Source: Flavobacteriales bacterium UBA1995 (GTDB taxonomy: Bacteria > Bacteroidota > Bacteroidia > Flavobacteriales_D > Sanyastnellaceae). Taken from it: 23,333 bases of DNA. Below the pieces are notes generated by a model. It saw only the letters and a program-made list of their open reading frames with translations, was not told the DNA's origin and searched no databases. The stretch is from positions 1-23,333 of the forward strand of contig DDCX01000009.1 in NCBI GenBank assembly GCA_002336475.1. Direction: 5' to 3'. Every line of letters starts with the position of its first letter. The stretch's first letter is position 1. Shown here in pieces: positions 7,523 to 14,885 of the stretch. The position numbers and the translations under genes are program-made.

Positions 7523-8389
7523 TTATCCCCTGCCCTGGAGGCGGATGTCTCGGGAGAACAGGGTCTGACCAAAGCGTTCTCCTTCGAGCTGAAGGGTGTA
7601 ATCGCCCGGCGGATAACCCTCGAGGCCGATGGTGAGGAAAAATTCGTGGCGGCCGGTGGACATTTCCACCCCAGACATCATGTCGAGGCGACCTCCATCG
7701 GGCTGTAACAAAACGACCTTGCATGACATGGCGCTGGGGAGGTTGACGTGCACCTCACAGCGGGCCTCCATGGCCTCTCCCGTGAAGCGCGCCCCCTCTT
7801 CTGACTCGGGTTCCTTGTATTGTATGGCGTATCCAGGCGCCTCGAAGTCTTTGACTTCTTCGTCCAGAATCCGCATCAAGGCTGCTTGGTCCGCTTCCTT
7901 CACATAGATTGAGGCCACATCGTGGGCGTCGGTATAGACCCAGACCAAATCCTGTACCGCAATATCGGGCTCTGAGAGCTCCTCATGGAAGCGATCCAGA
8001 ATGTGAGCGAGTTCTTTGGATATGGTACCTACGCCCTCTTCATAACGGGTTCCGGGCATGCCCGAATCCGCATAAGCCGAGCCGCAGGCATGTGTGAGGG
8101 CGACTTGCTTTGTGGCACCTGCAGGAATGAACACCAGCAGGTCTTCGGTGACCACAGCCGGCTGTATGTCGTCCGGCCCTGCGAATGCCGTGCCGGCGTC
8201 GAACAGCAGGTATGTGCCTGAGCCTGGGTTCGTCACGGTCACGACAAAAGATTCGCCGGACTCAGAATCCTCAAGTACAGCAGAATACCGCCACCCCCGA
8301 TCGAGGGCATCGATAAAATCGAGCTGGGCCTGTGGAGCGGAAAAATCGGGGGACGGAGCAGCGGCTATGGCCAACAGGAAGATCAACAT
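7523..8389 (-). CDS. unrecognised exported protein with beta-sandwich-like C-terminus
   Basis: A 288-residue protein from ATG 8389; the TTG one codon earlier is possible but less likely, and a stop a few codons further back rules out longer forms. A short hydrophobic start (MLIFLLAIAAAP) looks like a signal peptide. The middle is acidic, with motifs I cannot place: a GSGTYLLFDAGT stretch, an ACGSAYADSG segment and an alpha-helical region around residues 120-180. The last 65 residues (VVLLQPDGGR ... PPGDYTLQLEGERFG) have the strand pattern of T9SS-type or Ig-like end domains, but lack the usual PNP opening. A bulged hairpin precedes the start codon. No function is assigned; it is most likely secreted. 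Confidence 0.7.
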   Translation of the reverse strand: MLIFLLAIAAAPSPDFSAPQAQLDFIDALDRGWRYSAVLEDSESGESFVVTVTNPGSGTYLLFDAGTAFAGPDDIQPAVVTEDLLVFIPAGATKQVALTHACGSAYADSGMPGTRYEEGVGTISKELAHILDRFHEELSEPDIAVQDLVWVYTDAHDVASIYVKEADQAALMRILDEEVKDFEAPGYAIQYKEPESEEGARFTGEAMEARCEVHVNLPSAMSCKVVLLQPDGGRLDMMSGVEMSTGRHEFFLTIGLEGYPPGDYTLQLEGERFGQTLFSRDIRLQGRG

Positions 8390-8397
8390 CAATGCAG

Positions 8398-8418
8398 GGG
8401 GTTTGAAGAATCAACCCC
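8398..8418 (-). promoter_or_regulatory. bulged hairpin just upstream of exported-protein start
   Basis: GGGGTT-T-GA, a four-base loop AGAA, then TCAACCCC form an eight-base-pair stem with one bulged T on the plus strand. Read as the minus-strand transcript, the stem ends eight bases before the ATG at 8389. It could slow ribosome access, bind a protein as DNA, or be coincidental. Confidence 0.3.
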
Positions 8419-8591
8419 AGCCCGCTTGTAGTTATTGTCTGCCCAACGGTCAGAGAAGCGCCATCAATTGAAAAAGCCGATACATGGCTGGCTCTCGCAA
8501 CATCCAACCACCGGTTGACTCACTTGGCCGTTCTTTAGGCGTGAACAGGACACTCCCTGCCTTTGAACTGCAACTCATACCTTGACACCCC

Positions 8592-9011
8592 GTGCATCAC
8601 AGCCCAAACATACCTCCGCTAAAATCCCCCCTGTGGATGTTGATTTTTGCGGCTTTCCTCGGAATCATCGGATGGTACTTTTTCGCCGCCTTGATGGTGT
8701 TCTTTTACTTCAAAGCAAGCTTGGAAAAACGGTCAAGGGCATTGCTCTGGGTACCGGTTACACTGCTCATACTAGCTGTATTCGCCCTATCCCCACTGTT
8801 GATAGGCTTGGCTGGAATGGCTGTCAATGAAAGCATCACGGGCATCACTCAAAACGAAAGCAACAGCGTTTGGGGCGTACTGCCTTGGCTCACCATAGCC
8901 ACTGGGGCCATTGCAATCGGGGCCGTTCCTTTTGTCTTGCTCGGCGGAGCCATTCACGCCTTCATATTGACCCGCAAGAAAAAGACAGAATGGACACCTA
9001 AAATCCCTTGA
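8592..9011 (+). CDS. small membrane protein, three predicted helices, GTG or internal ATG start
   Basis: A 139-residue frame from GTG 8592, or 124 residues from ATG 8637. It is dominated by three hydrophobic segments: about residues 15-37 (LWMLIFAAFLGIIGW region), 50-77 (LLWVPVTLLILAVFA region) and 99-128 (LPWLTIATGAIAIGA region), with a basic RKKK tail. The GTG form adds a proline-containing cytoplasmic leader and keeps the first helix whole. The ATG form starts within the first helix, so GTG is slightly preferred. No family was recognised. It is divergent from the unknown exported protein, 202 bases away, and its stop lies 28 bases from the stop of the RNA helicase gene on the other strand. 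Its role cannot be inferred from context. Confidence 0.65.
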   Translation: MHHSPNIPPLKSPLWMLIFAAFLGIIGWYFFAALMVFFYFKASLEKRSRALLWVPVTLLILAVFALSPLLIGLAGMAVNESITGITQNESNSVWGVLPWLTIATGAIAIGAVPFVLLGGAIHAFILTRKKKTEWTPKIP

Positions 9012-9039
9012 TTCCGGCCCTTAGCCCGTCAAAAAGTGA

Positions 9040-10707
9040 TCAGTACTTGCGCTTTCCGGGCTTGCTAAAGCCCCCGGATCCGCCGGATTTTTTGAAGCCG
9101 CCCTTGCCGGCTCCTCCTTTTTTGAACCCCCCACTCTTGGGACGGAAACCGTCAGCACGGGTTTCTCCGTCAGGAAATCCACCACTGTTGAAGCCGCTGT
9201 CGAAACCGCTGTCTGAAGCCTTGCCTCCTTTGGTGTGGTCTTTTTTGTAGCCGCCCTTTTTGAAGTCCTTCTTGAAGCCGCTCTTCTTGTAACCGCCCTT
9301 GAAGTCTTTCTTATAGCCGCCCTTCTTGAAACCGCCCTTTTTAAAGTCTTTCCTGCCCTGGTAACCGTCGTCGTCCTTGCCGCCGCCTTTCTCGTTGAGG
9401 TCCTTGCGGTTGCTCAGGTTGAGGCGCGCCAGTTCTCGCGAAACAAGGCGGGCGATGATGTCCTCCTTTGACAGGGGGCCAAGCAACAAATCCACTTCTT
9501 CCAACAGGCCCTCGGGAGCTTTGACCTCGTCCTGCTGGTCTGCCAATCCGCGGGCCCAACCCCGCAATCGCTCTTCCACAATCCGGTCCGAATTGGGCAC
9601 TTCGACAGAGGTGAACTCCACATCAAGACCGCGGGCTAGCTGGTTGACTTTGCCCTTCTCCTTGCGGCTGATAAAGGCCAGCGACACCCCCTTTTTTCCA
9701 GCGCGGGCGGTACGTCCCGAGCGGTGGGTGTAGTAAGCCTGGTCATTGGGAAGGGAGAAATGGAACACGTGGGTCAAGTCGTTCACGTCAATGCCGCGCG
9801 CGGCCACATCCGTAGCGATCAACACCTGGAGTTCTTTGCGCTTAAAGCGCAGCATCACGCGGTCGCGTTGGTGCTGGGAGAGGTCGCCATGGATGGCATC
9901 CGCGCGGTAACCTTGCTTGATCAGTCCCTCTGCGAGGTTTTGGGTGTCCCTTTTGGTGCGACAAAACACCACGCCATAGAGATCGGGATCGAGGTCCATA
10001 AAGCGGGTCAAAGACTCGGCCTTGTCCGTGTGCCGCATCATGGCATACTGGTGGTCAATGTTGGTGTTGACCGTTGTCTTGGGATCCACGCGGACCTCAA
10101 AGGGGTCCTCCATGTAATCCTTGACCATGCGCCGGATCTCCTTGGGCATGGTGGCAGAGAACAGCCACGTCTTTTTTTCGTCAGGGGTGAAGCTCAGGAT
10201 GGTATCGAGCTCTTCCTTGAAGCCCATATTGAGCATCTCGTCGGCCTCGTCGAGCACGAGAAACTTGATCTGATCGAGCTTGACAGCCTTGCGCTTGGCG
10301 AGGTCAATCAAACGACCAGGGGTCGCGATGACCACTTGACAAGGACGCTTGAGCTGGTTGATCTGCGTCACAATATTGGCTCCGCCATACACCGCTACGG
10401 TACGGATGCCTTTCATGCGCCCGGCAAACAGGGCGATTTGCTCCGCAATCTGCTGGCCCAACTCTCGGGTTGGGGCTAAGATCAGCGCCTGCACGTGTCT
10501 TTGGTCTGCATCGAGGTGTTCGAGCAAGGGCAAACCGAAGGCAGCCGTCTTACCCGTACCTGTTTGGGCGAGCCCAATAAAGTCACGGTCTCCCTCGATC
10601 AGGCGCGGAATGGCCTGCTCTTGGATTTCTGTGGGCGTCTCAAAACCGAGTTTGCCGATGGCTTCAAGAATCGGGGCCGAGAGGCCGAGGCTGGCAAATG
10701 AATTCAA
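9040..10707 (-). CDS. DEAD-box RNA helicase (DeaD/CsdA-RhlE type) with basic aromatic tail
   Basis: A 555-residue ATP-dependent RNA helicase with all core motifs: a Q-motif region (FASLGLS ... TEIQEQAIP), AQTGTGKT at 47-54, PTREL at 79-83, TPGR at 129-132, DEAD at 153-156, SAT at 184-186, ARGID at 303-307 and HRSGRTARAG at 328-337. Residues about 365-440 form a post-core region typical of longer bacterial members. The remainder, about 440-555, is a disordered tail of F/Y-K-K and glycine repeats likely to bind RNA non-specifically. Such helicases unwind structured RNA in ribosome assembly, mRNA decay and cold adaptation. The start appears to be TTG: no ATG or GTG lies in frame between it and an upstream stop, and the Q-motif begins a few residues later. 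It is divergent from the metallophosphoesterase gene. Confidence 0.95.
   Translation of the reverse strand: MNSFASLGLSAPILEAIGKLGFETPTEIQEQAIPRLIEGDRDFIGLAQTGTGKTAAFGLPLLEHLDADQRHVQALILAPTRELGQQIAEQIALFAGRMKGIRTVAVYGGANIVTQINQLKRPCQVVIATPGRLIDLAKRKAVKLDQIKFLVLDEADEMLNMGFKEELDTILSFTPDEKKTWLFSATMPKEIRRMVKDYMEDPFEVRVDPKTTVNTNIDHQYAMMRHTDKAESLTRFMDLDPDLYGVVFCRTKRDTQNLAEGLIKQGYRADAIHGDLSQHQRDRVMLRFKRKELQVLIATDVAARGIDVNDLTHVFHFSLPNDQAYYTHRSGRTARAGKKGVSLAFISRKEKGKVNQLARGLDVEFTSVEVPNSDRIVEERLRGWARGLADQQDEVKAPEGLLEEVDLLLGPLSKEDIIARLVSRELARLNLSNRKDLNEKGGGKDDDGYQGRKDFKKGGFKKGGYKKDFKGGYKKSGFKKDFKKGGYKKDHTKGGKASDSGFDSGFNSGGFPDGETRADGFRPKSGGFKKGGAGKGGFKKSGGSGGFSKPGKRKY
9238..9348 (-). repeat. degenerate FKKGG/YKKD repeat in helicase tail
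   Basis: Residues 454-490 of the helicase consist of about eight degenerate units of the form F/Y-K-K-(G/D/S)-(G/D). They are encoded by repeating CTTCTT and CCGCCCTT phrases on the plus strand. A second, looser glycine-lysine patch follows at about 524-545. Such low-complexity basic segments vary in length between close relatives. Confidence 0.8.
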
Positions 10708-10838
10708 CGTGGGGAAATTGGGCGCGAAGGTCCGACCATATGTGCCTGAATGGACGATGCAGGACAGGTTTTTTCAGCGGTTACAACTTATGAAGCCTCT
10801 TAGAGCGGTGTTTTGTTCTTTGTGCCAACTTGTGATTC

Positions 10839-13190
10839 ATGCGTTTTGCCATCCTTCTGACCACTGGAATTCTCCTCTCTTGCCTTTCGGCCCGCGCCCA
10901 ATTTAATGTGGAGCCTTACCTGCAAGATGCCACGCCCACTTCCATGCGCGTCATGTGGGAAAGCGCTTCAGAGGGCACCGCCACTTTGGAATGGGGACCC
11001 GATGAATCGCTCGGAAACACAGAGGTTTCCGAAGGTGTTGCTTCGCCCGGAGGCGCCATGCACGATGTGCTACTCGACGGGCTTTCGCCCAGTTCAGCCT
11101 GCTACTATCGGGTGGCCAGCGGTGAGGCCTCTACCCTCATTTACCGGTTCAAAACCCCTCCCCTTCCGGAAGCCGAATCCAGCTTCTCGTTTGTCGCCAT
11201 GAGCGACATGCAAAAGAGCAGCGAAGATCCTGATGTCTTTGACGAAATCGTCCACCAGGGTGTTTTGGACTATTTCGGAGGCGAAACTTCTGAGGAAATT
11301 GCCTTGGTGCTGATACCCGGCGACTTGGTTGTCAACGGCAACACCTACGAACAGTGGTCCGGCGACTTTTTTGCCCCCTCTCATGATCTTTTTGCCCAGG
11401 TCCCCCTCTACCCTGTTCTCGGGAACCACGAGGTGAATTCAACCTACTATTTTCAGTATTTCCACTTGCCCGAGAACGGAACCCCAGGCTATGAAGAACA
11501 CTGGTGGTACAAGGACTATGGAAACGTCCGGTTTATGGGACTCAATTCCAATGCCCCTTACGATGGCGAAGACCAACTTGACTGGCTCGCGGACGTTTTA
11601 GATGGCACCTGCGATCTGGAGCACATCGACTTTGTCTTTGCCGAGCTCCACCACCCCCACAAGAGCGAATTGTGGACACCCGGTGAGCGCGATTTTACCG
11701 GAGAGGTGGTCGCTGCCCTTGAAGCATTCTCCCAATCCTGTGGCAAACCCAGCATTCATTTCTTTGGTCACACCCACGGGTATTCTCGCGGGCAATCACA
11801 GGACCACAAACACCTGTGGATCAATGTGGCTTCGGCCGGCGGTGCCATCGACTACTGGGGACAATGGCCCCAATTCGATTACGATGAGTTTGAAATCACC
11901 ACCGACGACTGGGGCTTTGTGGCCGTCGATGTGGAGGCCGGTGACGCCCCTCAATTCACGGTAAAGCGCTTGAGCAGAGGAGACAACTACGGATCGCTCG
12001 ACAATGTTTGCACCGACAGCCTGGTGGTCACCAAGTCCGACCTTGCGCCGCCGCCGCCAAGCCCAGTAGCACCCCTGGGAACCACCCAGCCCCCTGAATG
12101 CATCGTCTTGGCAGCGTCTCCTTTTGGGCCCGGACCTTCCGGCGCGCAGCACGGCGCCAGCCAATGGCAGGTCGCCGACAACATCAATGGTTTCGCCACC
12201 CCCTTGGCCAACGTCTGGGAGCGGTACCGGAATGTCTACTTCAACGGGGATACGCAAGCCGGTGCCTCCCTGACCACAGAGGCCATACCCGGACTGCCCG
12301 AAAACGCGGACTTGTTTTGGAGGGTCCGTTACCGAGACCGCAACCTGGATTGGAGCCCGTGGACGGTTCCCGTGCCCTTCTTCACCTCGGAGTCGCTCCA
12401 AGGTGAGAACCTATTGGCCAACCCTGGGGCAGAGGAGGGCCTCGAAGGCTGGGTGGTCACTGAAGGCGTGGCCGAGGCCCTCACCGCAGGTGAATGCAAT
12501 GGAGTCAACCCCTTTGAAGGCGACCTCTACTTTGCGGTCGGAGGGCTCTGCACGGAAAGCGATGTGGCCCGAATGCACCAAGATGTGGACGTCACTGAAT
12601 GGGCGGACTCCATTGATGCTGGCGTTCAAGCTGCCTACGCCAGCGCTATGATGAGCGACTGGAGCGGCGCCGACATTCCCGCCATCAGGATGCGGTTTCT
12701 GGACCAGTCTGAGGCCGTCCTCGGCGAAACAGGTTGGTTTGAAATGCCCACAGCGACGTGGACCGCGGCCAACATTGAATCGGTCTTGCCCGCACTGACC
12801 CGTTGGGTGCGCTTCGAAATGCAAGGCACCCGCATCGCAGGGCAGGACAACGACTGCTACTTTGACCTCCTCTCATTGCGCCTCGGGAGCTTCACCGACT
12901 GCGACGGTTTGCCAACGTTGGTCCATGCTCCAGAAGGCTCGCCCGCCCCTCTGCGCATTTACCCCAATCCCGGAGCCTCCGACTTGGAGGTCATTTGGCC
13001 CGGTTGCGCCTTGCCTTTACAAGACCTCAGGGTGGTCGACAATGCGGGCAGAAAGGTGCAAGCATTGTGGGGTGACTCCACCACCGGGTGGCGCATCCAA
13101 CGGGGCCAGCTCCCTGCTGGCCAGTATCACATCATGGCCATCGATGCCGCTGGGCACACGGCCCGTGCAAAATGGCTGATTCCTCAATAA
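10839..13190 (+). CDS. secreted metallophosphoesterase with fibronectin-like domains and T9SS sorting domain
   Basis: A 783-residue modular protein. Residues 1-20 are a signal peptide (ends SARAQ). Residues about 22-107 are a purple-acid-phosphatase-type N-terminal fibronectin-like domain (VEPYLQDATPTSMRVMW). Residues about 115-380 are a calcineurin-like metallophosphoesterase with the metal ligands in order: Asp123 (MSDMQ), GD at 161-162, GNHE at 195-198, His271/His272 (ELHHPH) and GHTH at 310-313. Residues about 425-517 look like a second fibronectin-type domain and about 522-685 like a jelly-roll carbohydrate-binding-type domain (LLANPGAEEGLEGW). Residues about 704-783 are a T9SS sorting domain (LRIYPNPG, AGQYHIMA). 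It probably hydrolyses phosphate esters outside the cell, perhaps for phosphate scavenging; the substrate is unknown. It is monocistronic: divergent from the helicase, and 22 bases separate its stop from that of the next convergent gene. Confidence 0.92.
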   Translation: MRFAILLTTGILLSCLSARAQFNVEPYLQDATPTSMRVMWESASEGTATLEWGPDESLGNTEVSEGVASPGGAMHDVLLDGLSPSSACYYRVASGEASTLIYRFKTPPLPEAESSFSFVAMSDMQKSSEDPDVFDEIVHQGVLDYFGGETSEEIALVLIPGDLVVNGNTYEQWSGDFFAPSHDLFAQVPLYPVLGNHEVNSTYYFQYFHLPENGTPGYEEHWWYKDYGNVRFMGLNSNAPYDGEDQLDWLADVLDGTCDLEHIDFVFAELHHPHKSELWTPGERDFTGEVVAALEAFSQSCGKPSIHFFGHTHGYSRGQSQDHKHLWINVASAGGAIDYWGQWPQFDYDEFEITTDDWGFVAVDVEAGDAPQFTVKRLSRGDNYGSLDNVCTDSLVVTKSDLAPPPPSPVAPLGTTQPPECIVLAASPFGPGPSGAQHGASQWQVADNINGFATPLANVWERYRNVYFNGDTQAGASLTTEAIPGLPENADLFWRVRYRDRNLDWSPWTVPVPFFTSESLQGENLLANPGAEEGLEGWVVTEGVAEALTAGECNGVNPFEGDLYFAVGGLCTESDVARMHQDVDVTEWADSIDAGVQAAYASAMMSDWSGADIPAIRMRFLDQSEAVLGETGWFEMPTATWTAANIESVLPALTRWVRFEMQGTRIAGQDNDCYFDLLSLRLGSFTDCDGLPTLVHAPEGSPAPLRIYPNPGASDLEVIWPGCALPLQDLRVVDNAGRKVQALWGDSTTGWRIQRGQLPAGQYHIMAIDAAGHTARAKWLIPQ

Positions 13191-13212
13191 CCACGCAGAC
13201 TTCAACTGCCGC

Positions 13213-13680
13213 TTAAATGCCGCCGCCAGAGGCAACGGATTGGCTTGGAGAGCAAACCGAAAGAAAGTCCTGATCAAACAGGTCTCCCTTCAGGCAGCGG
13301 CTGTTTTCGTTCCAATCCAGTGTCACTTCGGCGCCTGTGAAGTAGAACGTCACCGTGCGCATGGCCGGATTGTAGAGGTAGCGCAAGGTCATGCTTTGGC
13401 TGGCTTTTTTGACGAATTGCACGTCGCCTTCACCGGTCCAACCCGCCAGTCCCACCAGGTCTAAATCCAGCATAAGCCTCTCGCCGTCCAGCCATTCCAA
13501 CGTTCCACATACGGCTTCGTTGTGGTCGTCAGAGTCAATGCACACCCCCACAGGGGTCAACCAGTCAAATCCCAATTCGAGCACGGTACCGGCTCCAGCA
13601 TCCGGGAAAGCGGCATCCTTGGTGCAGCCCAGCAGAACAGAAACGACCAAAACAATGGCCAATGGAAATACACTGCGCAT
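13213..13680 (-). CDS. small putative lipoprotein, unrecognised
   Basis: A 155-residue protein with a lipoprotein signal peptide and lipobox L-L-G-C (Cys19), followed by an Ala/Asp-rich linker. The mature part, about 130 residues, is strand-rich with three further cysteines (in GVCIDS, EAVCGTL and SRCLKG) plus one near the end. A pattern such as LRYLYNPAMRTVTFYF suggests a compact beta fold. No family was recognised. It converges on the metallophosphoesterase and diverges from the DUF1028 gene. Envelope localisation is likely; function is unknown. Confidence 0.75.
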   Translation of the reverse strand: MRSVFPLAIVLVVSVLLGCTKDAAFPDAGAGTVLELGFDWLTPVGVCIDSDDHNEAVCGTLEWLDGERLMLDLDLVGLAGWTGEGDVQFVKKASQSMTLRYLYNPAMRTVTFYFTGAEVTLDWNENSRCLKGDLFDQDFLSVCSPSQSVASGGGI

Positions 13681-13743
13681 GGCGCTTTCAATTTGCGAGG
13701 TTGCCCTCAGGGTTTTAAAGTGGCCGTTCGATACCCGCGAACG

Positions 13744-13767
13744 AGGCGGGAGCTTGCGCTCCTCCTT
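13744..13767. other. GC-rich hairpin in divergent intergenic region
   Basis: GGGAGC-TTGC-GCTCCT forms a five-base-pair stem plus a G-T pair. Beyond one C-C mismatch, AGG can continue pairing with CCT on the far side. It lies between the divergent lipoprotein and DUF1028 starts. There is no T-run on either side, so it is not a standard intrinsic terminator. A REP-like intergenic element or protein-binding site is possible. Confidence 0.35.
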
Positions 13768-13842
13768 CTACGGATAATTCCAGAAAAAGTTTCAGATCTA
13801 AGCCCGGCCAAACAGCTCCGATTTTGCAGCTACATTGACCCT

Positions 13843-14865
13843 ATGAAGCCACTTCTCTTCTTCTTCTCATGCTGCCTGAGCGCGTCGCTGGTCGCGCAAG
13901 ACACCTTTAGCATTGTGGCCGTAGATGTCACAACGGGGCAAGTTGGCAGCGCAGGCGCCACCTGCTTGGACGACACCGAAATCGCGGGAGGCGCCGTGAT
14001 CATCAGCGACGTGATTCCAGATGTCGGGGCGATCCACACACAGAGCTACTGGGTGCCTGGCAACCAAGATGCGGCCCACAATCAGGTGGCAGAAAATGGA
14101 CTTTCACCCGATGAATTGATGGCCTGGCTGGAGGCCAATGACGTGGAAGGCAATCCTGCCATCCGCCAATACGGCATGGCCGACTTGGTCACCGGGACTG
14201 CCCGGGCTGCGGGCTTTACTGGCGCCAACTGTTTCGATTGGAAGGGGCACATTGTGGGACCCAATTACGCCATACAAGGCAACATCCTTTTGGGAGAGGA
14301 AATCCTGACCCAAATGGAAGCCGGGTTTCTGGAGACCGAGGGGTCACTGGCCGAGCGGCTGATGGCCGCCATGCAAGGGGCCAATGTGGCCGGTGCCGAT
14401 ACCCGCTGTCTGGATGAAGGCGTGAGCAGCCGCAGTGCTTTTTTGCGGGTGGCCTACCCTGGAGATGCGGCCGATGGCCTTACCCTTGACATCGTGGTTT
14501 CCATTACGCCAGAGGGCATAGAACCCATCGATGTCCTCCAAGCTGAATTCGATGCATGGAATGGAACCAGCGCCTTGTCTGAGCGCGAAGGGGATGCCCC
14601 CCTGCTCATCACCCGAAAAGCCAATGGTGAAGTGATGCTCAAATGGGAAGGGCCTACTCCCGCAGAGCTGATTGCCTTTGACGAGCGTGGTGCGCGGGTG
14701 GATGCCCTGAGGCTGTCTGGCCCTTGGACCACTTGGACATTGCCCACGGATGGCACGCTGTTCTTGCGGCTTGTCGATGCCAATGGCAGCCAGCTGTCCA
14801 CCATGAAGTACAGCGGCCGTAGCCTTCCGCCGAATACGCAACGCAACGACCGAAACAGGGAGTAA
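13843..14865 (+). CDS. secreted DUF1028 protein (Ntn-hydrolase-like) with C-terminal beta domain
   Basis: A 340-residue protein from ATG 13843. The frame extends 107 codons further upstream, but that part overlaps the opposite-strand lipoprotein gene, lacks a signal peptide and runs through the promoter region, so the later ATG is used. Residues 1-19 are a signal peptide (ending LVAQ). Residues about 21-235 match DUF1028, opening with TFSIVAVD and continuing with VGSAGATC, HTQSYW, YAIQGNILLG and GADTRCLDEGVSSRSAFLRV. DUF1028 belongs structurally to the Ntn-hydrolase fold; its substrate is unknown. Residues about 253-322 look like a T9SS-type C-terminal domain, followed by a polar, Asn/Arg-rich tail of some 15 residues. 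The gene converges on the efflux fusion gene with 20 bases between stops. Domain assignment is good, activity open. Confidence 0.85.
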   Translation: MKPLLFFFSCCLSASLVAQDTFSIVAVDVTTGQVGSAGATCLDDTEIAGGAVIISDVIPDVGAIHTQSYWVPGNQDAAHNQVAENGLSPDELMAWLEANDVEGNPAIRQYGMADLVTGTARAAGFTGANCFDWKGHIVGPNYAIQGNILLGEEILTQMEAGFLETEGSLAERLMAAMQGANVAGADTRCLDEGVSSRSAFLRVAYPGDAADGLTLDIVVSITPEGIEPIDVLQAEFDAWNGTSALSEREGDAPLLITRKANGEVMLKWEGPTPAELIAFDERGARVDALRLSGPWTTWTLPTDGTLFLRLVDANGSQLSTMKYSGRSLPPNTQRNDRNRE

Positions 14866-14885
14866 GCGGCGATACAGATGCGGTG

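Noticed and set aside
13522..13842. Longer N-terminal extension of the DUF1028 protein
   Set aside because: The extra 107 codons overlap the opposite-strand lipoprotein, carry no signal peptide and cross the likely promoter. A clean signal peptide begins at ATG 13843.
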